From the NCBI GenBank assembly GCA_020851115.1, contig JADZDJ010000065.1, positions 1 through 64,000 on the forward strand: a stretch of 64,000 nucleotides of DNA, read 5' to 3'. The notes under the pieces are model-generated. The model was not told where the DNA came from. It saw only the letters and a list, made by a program, of their open reading frames with translations, and did not search any database. How positions within the stretch are numbered: position 1 is the stretch's first letter; each line of letters opens with the position of its first letter. This document shows, piece after piece, positions 46,101 to 53,582 of this stretch. The stretch is from Pirellulales bacterium (GTDB taxonomy: Bacteria; Planctomycetota; Planctomycetia; Pirellulales; JADZDJ01). The position numbers were made by a program, and so were the translations under genes.

Positions 46101-46262
46101 ACGGCCCATACGGTCGATGGCTACCAAAACCGCTGCCTCGCCGCCGGCATGGACGGCATTCTGTCGAAGCCGCTCAACCCCGATGAACTATTTGGCCTGT
46201 TGGCCGAATACACTCCCGCTAGTCCATCTGTAGACGACAATCGCAAATTCGCGACACATTGA
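40191..46262 (+). CDS. Giant hybrid sensor: pseudo-Ser/Thr kinase, AAA ATPase, TPR-like region, GAF, histidine kinase and two receiver domains
   Basis: 2023 residues. Domains in order: protein-kinase fold (about 55-320), AAA/NACHT-like ATPase (about 340-690; Walker A EGESGGGKT, Walker B LLVLDDCQWAD), TPR-like repeats (about 720-1260), GAF (about 1290-1450), coiled coil, HisKA with SHEIRTPLN (His codon 44727-44729), HATPase with NAIKFTD and GGTGLGLAIS, a degenerate receiver (about 1745-1860), and a complete receiver (VLVVDDSPVN, Asp codon 46005-46007). In the kinase fold the lysine is kept (VMVKLL) but the catalytic HRD reads HRG (40716-40724) and no DFG is found, so it should be inactive. Soluble, cytoplasmic. 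Start uncertain: TTG 40170, ATG 40191 or ATG 40260; no clear RBS. Confidence 0.88.
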   Translation: MGRAGFSAIVKHDSRGCDFRALTMIFSTEGTQVETESNGALVSTAAATTSTVGGSRFALRRACGHGRSVRTFAGVDTEDGRDVMVKLLAIDSIHPATLMRAEYEATHLQRLASAWLAPTIHVGRENNDLVLVYRFVPGEILADLLKSRTLSLAETLTVGRALFSALRDIHRHGVLHRGIRPGNVVVSGDGSVTSAIMLPVEPTAALGLDDGEFQASSLQAALYLSPEQAGSLDNDMSEAADLYSAGVTLFHCLAGRPPFDGQALGAVLFAHMTTHAPALRSLGINVPRAIDEVLQRLLRKDPHDRYQTAAGVLADWEAIAAALHQGESEPSVVIGANDLRQSLTEPAFVARAHEVEALDEQIELAARGHASLVLLEGESGGGKTRVLTETAHRATARGFWVLWGHGTTDVAREPFSLLKGIVDGFVSAANVNSGLAEAVRERLGDYTQAVCAVLPGLSSVLRSGDAYSVPESTGEMRTLNALACFINALGTLEHPVLLVLDDCQWADELTYRLLRRWPARDETGNAQRHVLLVSAFRSEEVSDDHPLRRVGPDLHLRLSPFEPAEITQLVESMAGSLPEQAISVVVRLAEGSPFMASAVLRGLVETGELVREQDGWRVGALNFDEVQSSSRAADFLARRLELLPDETLQLLSTGAVLGKEFELDVAGELADYSPAQVITALDIARQRRLVWLRPDGTRCVFVHDKIRSSLLHLQPPSHRLQLHARAAEYLQRQGEPRAAEIAYHFDAALDPQSALPYALQAATKARSQYALEAAIQQYLIAERGAALADAKTRYQVAEALGEVLLLAGRYDQAGEKFEAAAELAEGTYAQAQIRNKLGELAFKRGDMEQSIECFEAALEMLGKKVARNNAFVYLLLGWESLVQTLHTWLPSWFVNRHRRQPDDGERLTLQLLSNQAHGYWYCRSPLHTLWAHLRNLNLAERYESTPELGLAYAEHAPAIALVGLHRRAKRYAEKSLVIRQTLNDLSGQAQALHYHGIVHYNGGEYQQSIKKCRDAIRLLERTGDYWQVHIARYQIAASLYHLGDLPGALEESQLNYKSGIELGDEQASGIILDVWVRAADGPIPQHILTKELERTRHDAQGRAQVLFANGLQLLRSGSPAGAANFIERAHEVSQKAGVRNAYTLSFLPWLATALRQQAMALRGQTPSIRKKLLRRAKRAARWALLTKFICPNDTPHALRELGILLAMHGSASRARHYLNKSLALSRRQSARLDYAQTLLARAEIGEELGWPTAKDDKVEAQAILGELHAYSTPQQLAGQKPASVSLSLVDRFDAVLDSGRRIASALSPPVIQAETRNAALRLLRAEHCIVLRVALRNGQPEFMPIAGSIPGAWNEDKINEALRTRRAVAFSENSPQRSAEAAANGGKRSALCAPLYARGEAVACLYATHEHVRDLFGNDDERLADYIVTIAGAALENAEGFAQLQALNETLERRVEERTAAVEARSQELALSNQQLERVAQELRQAQQQLTVAKQSAEAASEAKSRFLAAMSHEIRTPLNAVIGMTELTLKSTLTSPQRSNLAIAKDSAKTLLTLLNDLLDFSKIEAGRLELESISVAIRDVLGDVARLMAVTAARKGLELNYRVDPSVPELLLGDPTRLRQVLMNLVGNAIKFTDRGEIFITVESPQCRDLTSTLHFAVSDTGIGISRDKQDCIFEAFRQSDNSMTRRFGGTGLGLAISSQLVALMDGRIWVESELGAGSTFHFTATLQTIPQPVSEAGWKLSPPRNALLLSDNPRAEEIYLEPLQSFAVEAMLMRPGDPRVERLLRAGEESMRIDLVLMDVSAAKPEEAEWIQLVCGVAADPPPVVALLAAIDEGLPDRCRQLGADHCLTKPVRPKEWETTLRAIFAADDQPASPSAEQQPTPARPLRVLVVDDSPVNVEVAAGLLELAGHEIARAGGGREAVEMCSSERFDIVLMDLEMHDMDGLTATAAIRAYENPLDRHTPIIALTAHTVDGYQNRCLAAGMDGILSKPLNPDELFGLLAEYTPASPSVDDNRKFATH

Positions 46263-47573
46263 CGCAAGGCTCTTCCAACGACGCGCTTTCGATCCGAGCA
46301 ACGTGCAAAGTAAAATCGCAATCATCAAGGTGCCGGCGTTCGGTTCCGCCACTGCGTAGGCATAGAGTACATTGGGCGTAGAAATCAAAAAGGTATCATC
46401 TCCCAGCGCTAAGTCTCCAGTGATCGAAGTGGACCAGAGATTGGTAAGCGTACTTCGATCAATCACATATGTGCCTTTGGTCGTGCCAGCAATAATGACA
46501 TTGTCGGTCAGCAGCAAATTTCCTTCTAGGCTTTCGCTCGGCGGGGCGAACCACGAGTTGACCTTTTGTCCCGTCGCTTCATCGAGCAGACTCAATTCAA
46601 TCCCGTTCGCGGCATATACGGTGCCTTGGTCAATAGCCATCGCTCCAGAGTAGTTGCCGAGGGCTTGCCAGCGAACCGTTTGCGCATTGAGATCGAAACT
46701 AGTGAGGCCACTCCTAGATCTTGTTATTGCATCGTTTTGGCCTCCCAGAAAGACCGTTCCATTATGGAGAGTGAACGTATCCGTGGGATTCAAGATTTTG
46801 AACGCCAAAGAACCGTTGGTGCGATTAAATGAATACAACGTTCCGGTATGCGGGCCGGGACTGGCGCTTGCCGGCCCCATGTACACATAAACGTGTTCGG
46901 AATCCGCAGCTGGGATCCACCCGTATTGTTGGTTTACACCAGTAGACCATGCCAGGCCCCCCACGGCTGCATTGTAGGCGTCCAGCCCACCGTAGTAACC
47001 GCCTGCCGCAAAGACCAAGTTGCCGGACACTGTAGGCCGACTTCCGCTGCTCCATTGGCCAGAATGGCTCGTCGCGAATTGGATCGCGCCCGTGTTGGCA
47101 TTCAACCCGGTCACGTAGGGGTATTGCGCCGCATTTCCACCGGAGATGCCGGAATGCCCCCATTGGTGAACATAGACCATTCCGTTTCCAACAGCAGGCG
47201 CTGAAATCTCGCCCGAGTACGACGCCAACTGCCGGCTCCATTGTTTGACACCATTCGTTCGATTCAACGCAACCACGTCAAAGTAGGAGTAGCCTCCGGA
47301 GTTATGGCTGTAGGCCGTCACATAGACCCGCTGCTCATCGGTCACAACGCCGGGGACAAAGCCCACGTCGCCGATGGAGGCATTAGGCACATTCCAGAGC
47401 GGTGTCGGCAGCGAAATTGTTCCAGCAACATGCCCGCTATGAGCGGAATTGGCCTGAAACTGCGTCCACGGCACCAGTACTCCTGCGCGAACCGACGGCA
47501 GCAATGAGCAACAGAATTGCAGCGCCATCAAGGCAGCGCCACATCGCAAACTTGCCAAACGTGATGAATTCAT
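46188..47573 (-). CDS. Secreted PQQ-like propeller protein with a degenerate PEP-CTERM tail
   Basis: 461 residues. Signal peptide about 1-30 (ending SVRA), PQQ-like blades (VVALNRTNGVKQWSRQL, LYSFNRTNGSLAFKIL, GLTSFDLNAQTVRWQAL), then VAEPNAG, a hydrophobic helix (TLMIAILLCTLLG) and a basic patch KARRWK. This is close to the PEP-CTERM pattern, with VAEP in place of VPEP. About 25 further residues follow and overlap the 3' end of the convergent kinase gene by 75 bp, suggesting loss of an original stop codon. The gene has a good promoter (47648-47675) and AAAGGAAA before the ATG. Confidence 0.8.
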   Translation of the reverse strand: MNSSRLASLRCGAALMALQFCCSLLPSVRAGVLVPWTQFQANSAHSGHVAGTISLPTPLWNVPNASIGDVGFVPGVVTDEQRVYVTAYSHNSGGYSYFDVVALNRTNGVKQWSRQLASYSGEISAPAVGNGMVYVHQWGHSGISGGNAAQYPYVTGLNANTGAIQFATSHSGQWSSGSRPTVSGNLVFAAGGYYGGLDAYNAAVGGLAWSTGVNQQYGWIPAADSEHVYVYMGPASASPGPHTGTLYSFNRTNGSLAFKILNPTDTFTLHNGTVFLGGQNDAITRSRSGLTSFDLNAQTVRWQALGNYSGAMAIDQGTVYAANGIELSLLDEATGQKVNSWFAPPSESLEGNLLLTDNVIIAGTTKGTYVIDRSTLTNLWSTSITGDLALGDDTFLISTPNVLYAYAVAEPNAGTLMIAILLCTLLGSKARRWKSLASMCREFAIVVYRWTSGSVFGQQAK

Positions 47574-47967
47574 TTCGTTTTCCTTTTCCAGAAGTCAGGC
47601 CCAGATCGTGGATTAGTTGAGTGTGTCAAATTGTCTGCCAATGCCACCTTATACATGCCCCGTTAGTGTTGTCAAGCGAAGCGCGAGCGAGTCGGCCGAT
47701 CCGCATCCGCGGCGGTATTCTACCCGGGGCATTCTTTAGAATTTTGTTGGAGGCAGTGTTGCTCGCTCCGGCTCGCAATCGGAGATAACTAGGCTTGCGG
47801 GCGACGAAGACAAACGCAGTTGATCTGAGCCGAAGATTGATTAATGCACCGAGTCTGTGATTACGGGTTCCAATCCAAATTGTACTAGTGCTTTTCGTTC
47901 CACACGAAATGTCGTATAAACAAACGCCCAGAAGTGACGTATTTTGTGCAAGGACATATAACTACGC
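47574..47967. other. Divergent promoter region
   Basis: Contains the leftward promoter at 47648-47675 and a weaker rightward candidate, TATAAA at 47915-47920. I checked for a cobalamin riboswitch in front of the cobL-like gene and found no B12-box-like wording. No coding region is seen. Confidence 0.5.
47648..47675 (-). promoter_or_regulatory. Sigma70-type promoter of the propeller gene
   Basis: On the minus strand TTGACA (47670-47675) is separated by 16 bp from TATAAG (47648-47653). Transcription would start near 47641, giving a leader of about 68 nt before the ATG at 47573. Confidence 0.6.
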
Positions 47968-49212
47968 ATGGCCAGCAACAAAATCCACATCATCGGCATC
48001 GGCGACGACGGGCTTGACGGCATTACGGCACAAGCCAAGGGGCTCATCGACCAGGCGGATTTGTTGCTGGGGGCCGAAAGCACGCTGAAGCTCGTTCCGC
48101 CCAGCACGGCCGAGCGAGCGATCATCGGGGTCAATTTGGACGATGCCGTTCAGCAAATTTCGGCCGCTGCCGGCAAGCGAGTCGTCGTTCTTGCCACCGG
48201 CGATCCACTGTTTTACGGCGTGGCCCGCTTCCTCTGCGACAAACTCGGCAAAGAGCGGTTCGACGTCGTGCCGCATGTGAGTACGATGCAGATGGCGTTT
48301 GCCCGCGTGAAAGAAAGTTGGGAAGACGCCTACCTGACCAACCTGGCGACCAATCCACTCGACGGCGTCGTCGAGAAGATTCGCGTCGCCGACACCGTTG
48401 GCTTATTTACCAGCGACCTCGTTTCGCCGGCCGATGTGGCCCAGGCGCTCGTTGAATCGGGCATCGACTATTTCCGCGCCTACGTGTGCGAACATCTCGG
48501 TTCACCCGACGAGCGCGTCACGCAAGGCTCGCTCAACGAAATCGCCCACGAAGAATTCGGCCCGCTCAATGTGATGATTCTCGTCCGCCGACCGGAAACT
48601 CCCGATCGGCCGACCGATGCCCATGTCGCGCGACGATTCGGCAACCCAGATGAGATGTTTCTCCAATCGCGACCCAAACGCGGTTTGCTGACCCCCGCCG
48701 AGGTTCGTACGATCGCGCTGGCCGAAATGGCGATCGGACCGGCAAGCATTGTCTGGGACATTGGTGCCGGCAGTGGTTCGGTCTCCATCGAAGCCGCGAT
48801 GCTGGCCGAGAAGGGGACGGTTTATGCCGTCGAAATGGACGGGGAAGACATCAACCTCATTCGCTCAAACGCCGATCGATTCCACGTAAAAAACCTCATA
48901 CCAATTCTCGGCCGCGCCCCAGAAGCTTGGGGAAACCTCCCACAACCCGACTGCATCTTTGTCGGCGGCAGCGGCCGAGAAATCGCCCGCGTAGTCGAGT
49001 TGGCTTTCAAGCAGCTAAAACCAGGCGGTCGGATGGTCGCAAACGTCGCCAGCATCGAAAGCCTTTCCTCACTCGACGACAGCCTGAATCGCCTTGCCGG
49101 CGACGTCAAAGTGCTGATGATTAACGTCGCCCGGGGAACCCATCAGTTGGAGCGAGTACGATTCGGAGCGTTGAATCCGTCGTTTTTGTTAAGCGCGGTT
49201 AAAGCACGATAA
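47968..49212 (+). CDS. cobL: Precorrin-6Y C5,15-methyltransferase (decarboxylating), CbiE-CbiT fusion
   Basis: 414 residues, the usual length of the CobL fusion. The N-terminal half is CbiE-like (tetrapyrrole methylase, IHIIGIGDDGLDG at 6-18 and VVVLATGDPLFYGVA), the C-terminal half CbiT-like (LLTPAEVRTIALAEM, SIVWDIGAGSGSVSIEAA, PDCIFVGGSG). It performs two methylations and a decarboxylation on precorrin-6Y during corrin ring synthesis in the cytoplasm. AAGGA precedes the ATG. The next gene starts 3 bp after its stop, so the two are surely co-transcribed. No other cobalamin gene is in the window. Confidence 0.93.
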   Translation: MASNKIHIIGIGDDGLDGITAQAKGLIDQADLLLGAESTLKLVPPSTAERAIIGVNLDDAVQQISAAAGKRVVVLATGDPLFYGVARFLCDKLGKERFDVVPHVSTMQMAFARVKESWEDAYLTNLATNPLDGVVEKIRVADTVGLFTSDLVSPADVAQALVESGIDYFRAYVCEHLGSPDERVTQGSLNEIAHEEFGPLNVMILVRRPETPDRPTDAHVARRFGNPDEMFLQSRPKRGLLTPAEVRTIALAEMAIGPASIVWDIGAGSGSVSIEAAMLAEKGTVYAVEMDGEDINLIRSNADRFHVKNLIPILGRAPEAWGNLPQPDCIFVGGSGREIARVVELAFKQLKPGGRMVANVASIESLSSLDDSLNRLAGDVKVLMINVARGTHQLERVRFGALNPSFLLSAVKAR

Positions 49213-49215
49213 GGT

Positions 49216-49986
49216 ATGTCCACCACTCAGCACCTTGATGTCATCGCTGTTGGCGCACATCCCGACGATGTAGAAATCGCCTGCGGCGGCACGATCGCCA
49301 AGCTCGTGCGGCAAGGCTATCGCGTGGGCATCGTCGATCTGACCGACGGCGAACCAACGCCAGGCTCCCCAGGCCCCGAGGTACGGCTCGCGGAAGCAGA
49401 GGCCGCCGCCAAAGTGCTCGGCGTTCATACGCGCATCAACTTGGGAATGACGAATCGCCGCCTGTTCGATTCGTTTGAAGCTCGCGTGGCCTTGGGAACA
49501 GTCTTCCGACGGTACCGTCCGCGGCTAGTGCTCGGCTTCGGCGAAAAAACGCCGCTCGCGTCGCCCGACCATTTTCAAGCGATGCAAATCACCGACGCCG
49601 GCATCTTCTACGCTCGCCTCACCAAATGGGATGAGCATTTCGACCACCTGCCGGTCCATACGATTCCAGCATACCTCTATTACACACTGGCGTTCACGTC
49701 GATTGGCCCGCCGCCTGGCGCAGGGCATTTGGTCGTCGATATCGCCGAGACGTTGGACCTGAAACTTGAAGCGATCGCCTGCTATCGCACGCAATTCGGC
49801 GAGCGACCGGAAAAGCAAATCGACCAGCGCATCAAAGCTTTTGCAATCCAACTTGGCACCGCGGCTGGTTTTCTCGCGGGCGAAATGTTCGCCAGCCCGC
49901 GCCTCATCGGCACCCGCGACCTGATGCACTTTCTTTTTGGCCTCAAGTCGTCAGATCAGCCCGCCCCGCCCGAGCCGCCACGGTAA
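49216..49986 (+). CDS. bshB1: PIG-L family deacetylase, BshB1-like (bacillithiol biosynthesis)
   Basis: 256 residues. The metal-binding motif AHPDD (residues 14-18) and the second histidine region ([18 protein letters not shown]) of the LmbE/PIG-L fold are present. The wording [28 protein letters not shown] and [13 protein letters not shown] is that of BshB1, which deacetylates N-acetylglucosaminyl-malate on the way to bacillithiol. It follows cobL after 3 bp. No bshA or bshC gene is in the window. A different PIG-L substrate cannot be excluded, but the neighbouring Fur-family regulator and redoxin suit a thiol/redox role. Confidence 0.85.
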   Translation: MSTTQHLDVIAVGAHPDDVEIACGGTIAKLVRQGYRVGIVDLTDGEPTPGSPGPEVRLAEAEAAAKVLGVHTRINLGMTNRRLFDSFEARVALGTVFRRYRPRLVLGFGEKTPLASPDHFQAMQITDAGIFYARLTKWDEHFDHLPVHTIPAYLYYTLAFTSIGPPPGAGHLVVDIAETLDLKLEAIACYRTQFGERPEKQIDQRIKAFAIQLGTAAGFLAGEMFASPRLIGTRDLMHFLFGLKSSDQPAPPEPPR

Positions 49987-50177
49987 GGCGTCGATGCGTC
50001 AAATTCTGACGGTGTTGAGAAGAATCGGGTTCAATCGCCCGCAACTGGTTCCATTTCTGGCCGCCGACCGGAGGTGGCACGCTGCGAAAAAATCCAACCG
50101 GACTCGGAAATTTCGATTGCTGTGATTACTCATTCGTGCGTGGGACCGGTGTGCCTTGCTTCAAAAGTCCAATGAAT

Positions 50178-50207
50178 TAGAATCATGATTGTTTAGGTAG
50201 ATTCTAC
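50178..50207. promoter_or_regulatory. Interleaved palindromes upstream of the Fur-family gene, possible auto-operator
   Basis: TAGAATC (50178-50184) and GATTCTA (50200-50206) are inverted copies; between them lies the perfect palindrome AATCATGATT (50181-50190), and the right copy is part of GTAGATTCTAC (50197-50207). The A/T-rich symmetry and the position about 20 bp before the start codon suit binding by the Fur-like protein itself. It does not match the E. coli Fur box closely. Confidence 0.5.
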
Positions 50208-50226
50208 ATTTCAGTCCAATGCTTCC

Positions 50227-50727
50227 GTGTCGCACGACTTTTCTCTTGGCACTGTCGAAGTCGCCCTCTCGCCCCTGCAGCGATTTGAGGAGTTTTTACA
50301 GGCGCGGGGAAAGCGGATTACCCAGCAGCGCCGAATCATCGTCGAGCAAGTGGCCAGCCGGCACGAGCATTTCGACGCCGACCAATTGCTCCTCGATTTG
50401 AGCAAGAACCGCGATGCCCGTCGCGTTAGCCGCCCCACGGTTTACCGGACCCTTGCCGAAATGGTCGATGCAGGGCTGCTCCACAAAATGGTCCTCGGCG
50501 GCCGAGCGGTGTATGAGCACGACTACGGCTATCCGCAGCACGATCATCTACATTGTGAAGATTGTAATAGACTCATCGAGTTTTCGAGCGACGATTTGAT
50601 CCGGATTCGCGATGCCGTTGCCAGGAAACATCAATTCCGCGTGACGGGGCATCGCTTAATTATCTCAGGAATCTGTGCCGATTGCCGCACGGCTCGCCAA
50701 CGCAATCGAAGGTTGGATCTCGTGTGA
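50227..50727 (+). CDS. Fur-family transcriptional regulator (Fur/PerR/Zur type)
   Basis: 166 residues. Winged-helix DNA-binding part (LQARGKRITQQRRIIVEQVA; recognition helix RVSRPTVYRTLAEMVDAGLL), then the dimerisation/metal domain with HDHLHCEDCNRLIEF and a second CxxC (ICADC). The four cysteines suggest a structural zinc site. Metal or peroxide specificity cannot be told from sequence; the neighbouring BshB1-like and redoxin genes make a PerR-like role plausible. The GTG at 50227 is the start that gives the full domain; no clear RBS. Palindromes directly upstream (50178-50207) suggest autoregulation. Confidence 0.9.
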   Translation: MSHDFSLGTVEVALSPLQRFEEFLQARGKRITQQRRIIVEQVASRHEHFDADQLLLDLSKNRDARRVSRPTVYRTLAEMVDAGLLHKMVLGGRAVYEHDYGYPQHDHLHCEDCNRLIEFSSDDLIRIRDAVARKHQFRVTGHRLIISGICADCRTARQRNRRLDLV

Positions 50728-50812
50728 ATGCCTTGCAATCGGCGTTGGGCCGGTGACAATAGAGACTTCTGCTTCGAGTCCTGCCGTTCGTCACCCAGCC
50801 CATTTCCTGCCC

Positions 50813-53464
50813 ATGCTGCGAACCGCGATGCCCCGTCTCTTGCAACTGGCCGTGTTGTTGGTTGTATTTTCATTCGCTTGCCGTTCGTGGGCCGATGCCA
50901 CCTCGGTAGGTGAATCCAAATCCACCGAAAAACCTACAGACGGTGTGGCGAAGAAATCGGCCGATGCATCCGCCGATGACAACTCTGCCGATCCTGCCGC
51001 CGGTCACTCGCTGCACGGCGAAGCCTTTGACGACGGTCCGCGCCAACACGCCTACTTAATGCCGGGCACGGGCAAGGTCGATTTTCCGGCCAGCACGAAA
51101 AATGAGCAGGTGCGCGCCTTCATCAACCAGGGTGTCGGTCAACTTCACGGCTTCTGGTACTTCGAAGCCGAACGGTCGTTTCGCGAAGCCGCAATGATTG
51201 AACCCGATTGCGCCATCGCCTACTGGGGCATGGCAATGGCCAACCTCAACAATGACAAGCGTGCCAAAGGCTTCATTGCCGAGGCCGTCAAGCGAAAGAA
51301 CAAGGCTTCGGAGCATGAACGGAAATATATTGATGCGCTCGACGCCTATTGGAAGGCCGATCCGAAGAAAAAGCCCGAACGCAATGCGGCCTATGTGAAC
51401 GCCCTCGAAGAGCTGTTGTACGAATTCCCCGACGATCTCGATGCCCAGGCCTGGATCGCAATGACCCAGTGGCAAGCCACGCGCGAAGGATCGAAGATCG
51501 ACAGCTATCTGGCGGTGGATGCACTGCTCGGCGCAATCTTCGCCAAAGAGCCAATGCATCCAGCCCATCATTATCGAATTCATCTTTGGGACGATAAACG
51601 CGCCTCGAAAGCGCTCGAATCATCGGCGCTGTGCGGCCCTGCGGCGGCGGGTATTGCCCACATGTGGCATATGCCGGGGCATATTTATTCTCGGCTGAAA
51701 CGCTATCGCGACGCCGCTTGGCAACAAGAAGCCTCCGCCCGCGTGGACCATGCCTACATGATCCGCGATCGAGTGATGCCCGACCAAATTCACAACTTTG
51801 CTCACAACAACGAGTGGCTGATTCGGGACCTCATCAACATCGGCGCCTGGAAAAAGGCCCTCGGCTTGGCGGAAAACATGATTTCTCTGCCGCGCCATCC
51901 AAAATTCAACAGCCAGCAGCATCACGGCAGCTATTACTTCGGGCGGCAGCGGCTGCTGGAAGTGCTCGAAAAGTTTGAGCTTTGGGAACAAACCGTCGCC
52001 TTAGCCAACACACCCTACTTCAAGGCAACCGATGATGACGAACGGATCGTCCGGCTTCGTGCCCTGGGCCGAGCGTACTTCCATCACGGTGATAGGAAAA
52101 AAAGCAACGAGCAATTGACGGCGCTCCGGCAGACGCTCGCAACCCAGCAACGCGACCAACACGACGCCGAGGAGGCCGCCGAAGCGAAAATCCAAGCAGA
52201 AGCCACAGAAGAAAGAGCCAAGACCGCCGAAAAAACTGACATCAAACAAGACAAATCGCCGCCCAAATCGTCTTCGAAGTCCGGCACCGCTACGGCGGTG
52301 AGTTGCGATTCAGCCAATTCCCAGAACCAGCAGCGGCCCGCGGCATCGAAAGTGGAATCGGAACATCAGCCGAGCGAAACTTCGGCTTCCCAAGCCGCCA
52401 CTCCTTCAAATTCCGAGCTGGAGCAAGCCAACGGCAAAGATGCTGAAAAACAACCCGCAGCCAATGACAAGGCAACGCCCCAAGAATCCGACGCCCTCAA
52501 GCGGCGAATCGATACCGCTCGTAAGGATGCGGCCAAGACTTTCGACGGCAGGATCGCGAACCTCCAGCAAGCAATCGCGGAACTCGAAGGGCTTGAAAAA
52601 CTCGCCGAAGGCAAGCCAGAAGACGCCCTCAAGTTGCTAGAAACGGCCAAGGTTGATCCACTGGTTTTGGCTCGCGTTCAATTGGACGCAGGGAAACGTT
52701 CCGACGCCGAGAAAACCGCGCGCAGCGAGGTCGGAAATCGCACGAGTGAAGTGCTTCCTCTGGCAGCGAAAATCGAAGTTCTCTGGAAGTGTGGCAAGCG
52801 AGGCGACGCCTACGACACCTTTGAGGAACTACGCAGGCTTTCTTCGACGATCGATCTCGATTGCCCCGTTTTTGCTCGGCTATCACCAATTGCCAAGGAA
52901 TTTGGCTTTACCGAAGACTGGCGGCTACCACGCGAGATGCCTGCCGAACTCGGCGAGCGTCCTGCGCTCGATGCTCTCGGTCCCGAACATTGGCAGCCCT
53001 ATGTCGCGCCGCAATGGGCGTTGAACGATGCTGAGAATCAGCAGCACGGCCAGAAACAGTATGAGGGCAAGCCGGTGCTAGTGATTTTCTACCTCGGATA
53101 TGGCTGCATTCACTGTGCCGAGCAGTTGCAAGCTTTCGCACCGATGACGGGCGATTTCGCGGACGCTGGTATTTCAATCATTGCCATTAGCACCGACAAC
53201 CGCGACGGCCTGACCAAATCGCTCGCCCAGTGCGACGACGGAAAATTCCCGTTCCCGCTCGTCTCCGATTCGGAATTAGGGGTTTTCAAGGACTTCCGGG
53301 TCTACGACGACTTTGAAAAGCTGCCGCTCCACGGCACATTTTTGATCGACGCCCACGGCCTAGTCCGCTGGCAAGATATCAGCTACGAGCCGTTTAAGGA
53401 TGTAAAGTTTGTGCTGGAGGAATCGAATCGGCTGTTGGCATTGCCGGCGACGACGTCACGGTAG
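50813..53464 (+). CDS. Secreted TPR protein fused to a C-terminal AhpC/TSA-type redoxin domain
   Basis: 883 residues. Signal peptide about 1-27 (ending SWADA). TPR-like helices with conserved histidines fill about 75-470 (AMIEPDCAIAYWGMAMANLN, HPAHHYRIHLWDD, HMWHMPGHIYSRL). A low-complexity charged linker (about 480-580) leads to another helical stretch. The last 150 residues are a thioredoxin-fold peroxiredoxin/TlpA-like domain with LGYGCIHCAEQLQAF (CxxC) and PLHGTFLIDAHGLVRWQD. It probably reduces thiols or peroxides outside the cytoplasm. ATG 50813 (or 50828) is chosen by the signal peptide; the frame is open upstream into the Fur gene. It begins 85 bp after that gene, whose product may control it. 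Confidence 0.83.
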   Translation: MLRTAMPRLLQLAVLLVVFSFACRSWADATSVGESKSTEKPTDGVAKKSADASADDNSADPAAGHSLHGEAFDDGPRQHAYLMPGTGKVDFPASTKNEQVRAFINQGVGQLHGFWYFEAERSFREAAMIEPDCAIAYWGMAMANLNNDKRAKGFIAEAVKRKNKASEHERKYIDALDAYWKADPKKKPERNAAYVNALEELLYEFPDDLDAQAWIAMTQWQATREGSKIDSYLAVDALLGAIFAKEPMHPAHHYRIHLWDDKRASKALESSALCGPAAAGIAHMWHMPGHIYSRLKRYRDAAWQQEASARVDHAYMIRDRVMPDQIHNFAHNNEWLIRDLINIGAWKKALGLAENMISLPRHPKFNSQQHHGSYYFGRQRLLEVLEKFELWEQTVALANTPYFKATDDDERIVRLRALGRAYFHHGDRKKSNEQLTALRQTLATQQRDQHDAEEAAEAKIQAEATEERAKTAEKTDIKQDKSPPKSSSKSGTATAVSCDSANSQNQQRPAASKVESEHQPSETSASQAATPSNSELEQANGKDAEKQPAANDKATPQESDALKRRIDTARKDAAKTFDGRIANLQQAIAELEGLEKLAEGKPEDALKLLETAKVDPLVLARVQLDAGKRSDAEKTARSEVGNRTSEVLPLAAKIEVLWKCGKRGDAYDTFEELRRLSSTIDLDCPVFARLSPIAKEFGFTEDWRLPREMPAELGERPALDALGPEHWQPYVAPQWALNDAENQQHGQKQYEGKPVLVIFYLGYGCIHCAEQLQAFAPMTGDFADAGISIIAISTDNRDGLTKSLAQCDDGKFPFPLVSDSELGVFKDFRVYDDFEKLPLHGTFLIDAHGLVRWQDISYEPFKDVKFVLEESNRLLALPATTSR

Positions 53465-53582
53465 CAGCTATTCACTACTCGAAGGGTCGCCGATTTTGAT
53501 GCATTGGGATGCCAACGAGCGCTGATCCGCGTGAATTCGCGGTTGAGAAGCGTCGCCTAGGTTCGCATTCGCCGTCTACCAT

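Noticed and set aside
47574-47967. Cobalamin riboswitch in front of cobL
   Set aside because: No B12-box-like wording or matching stem order was found in the region.
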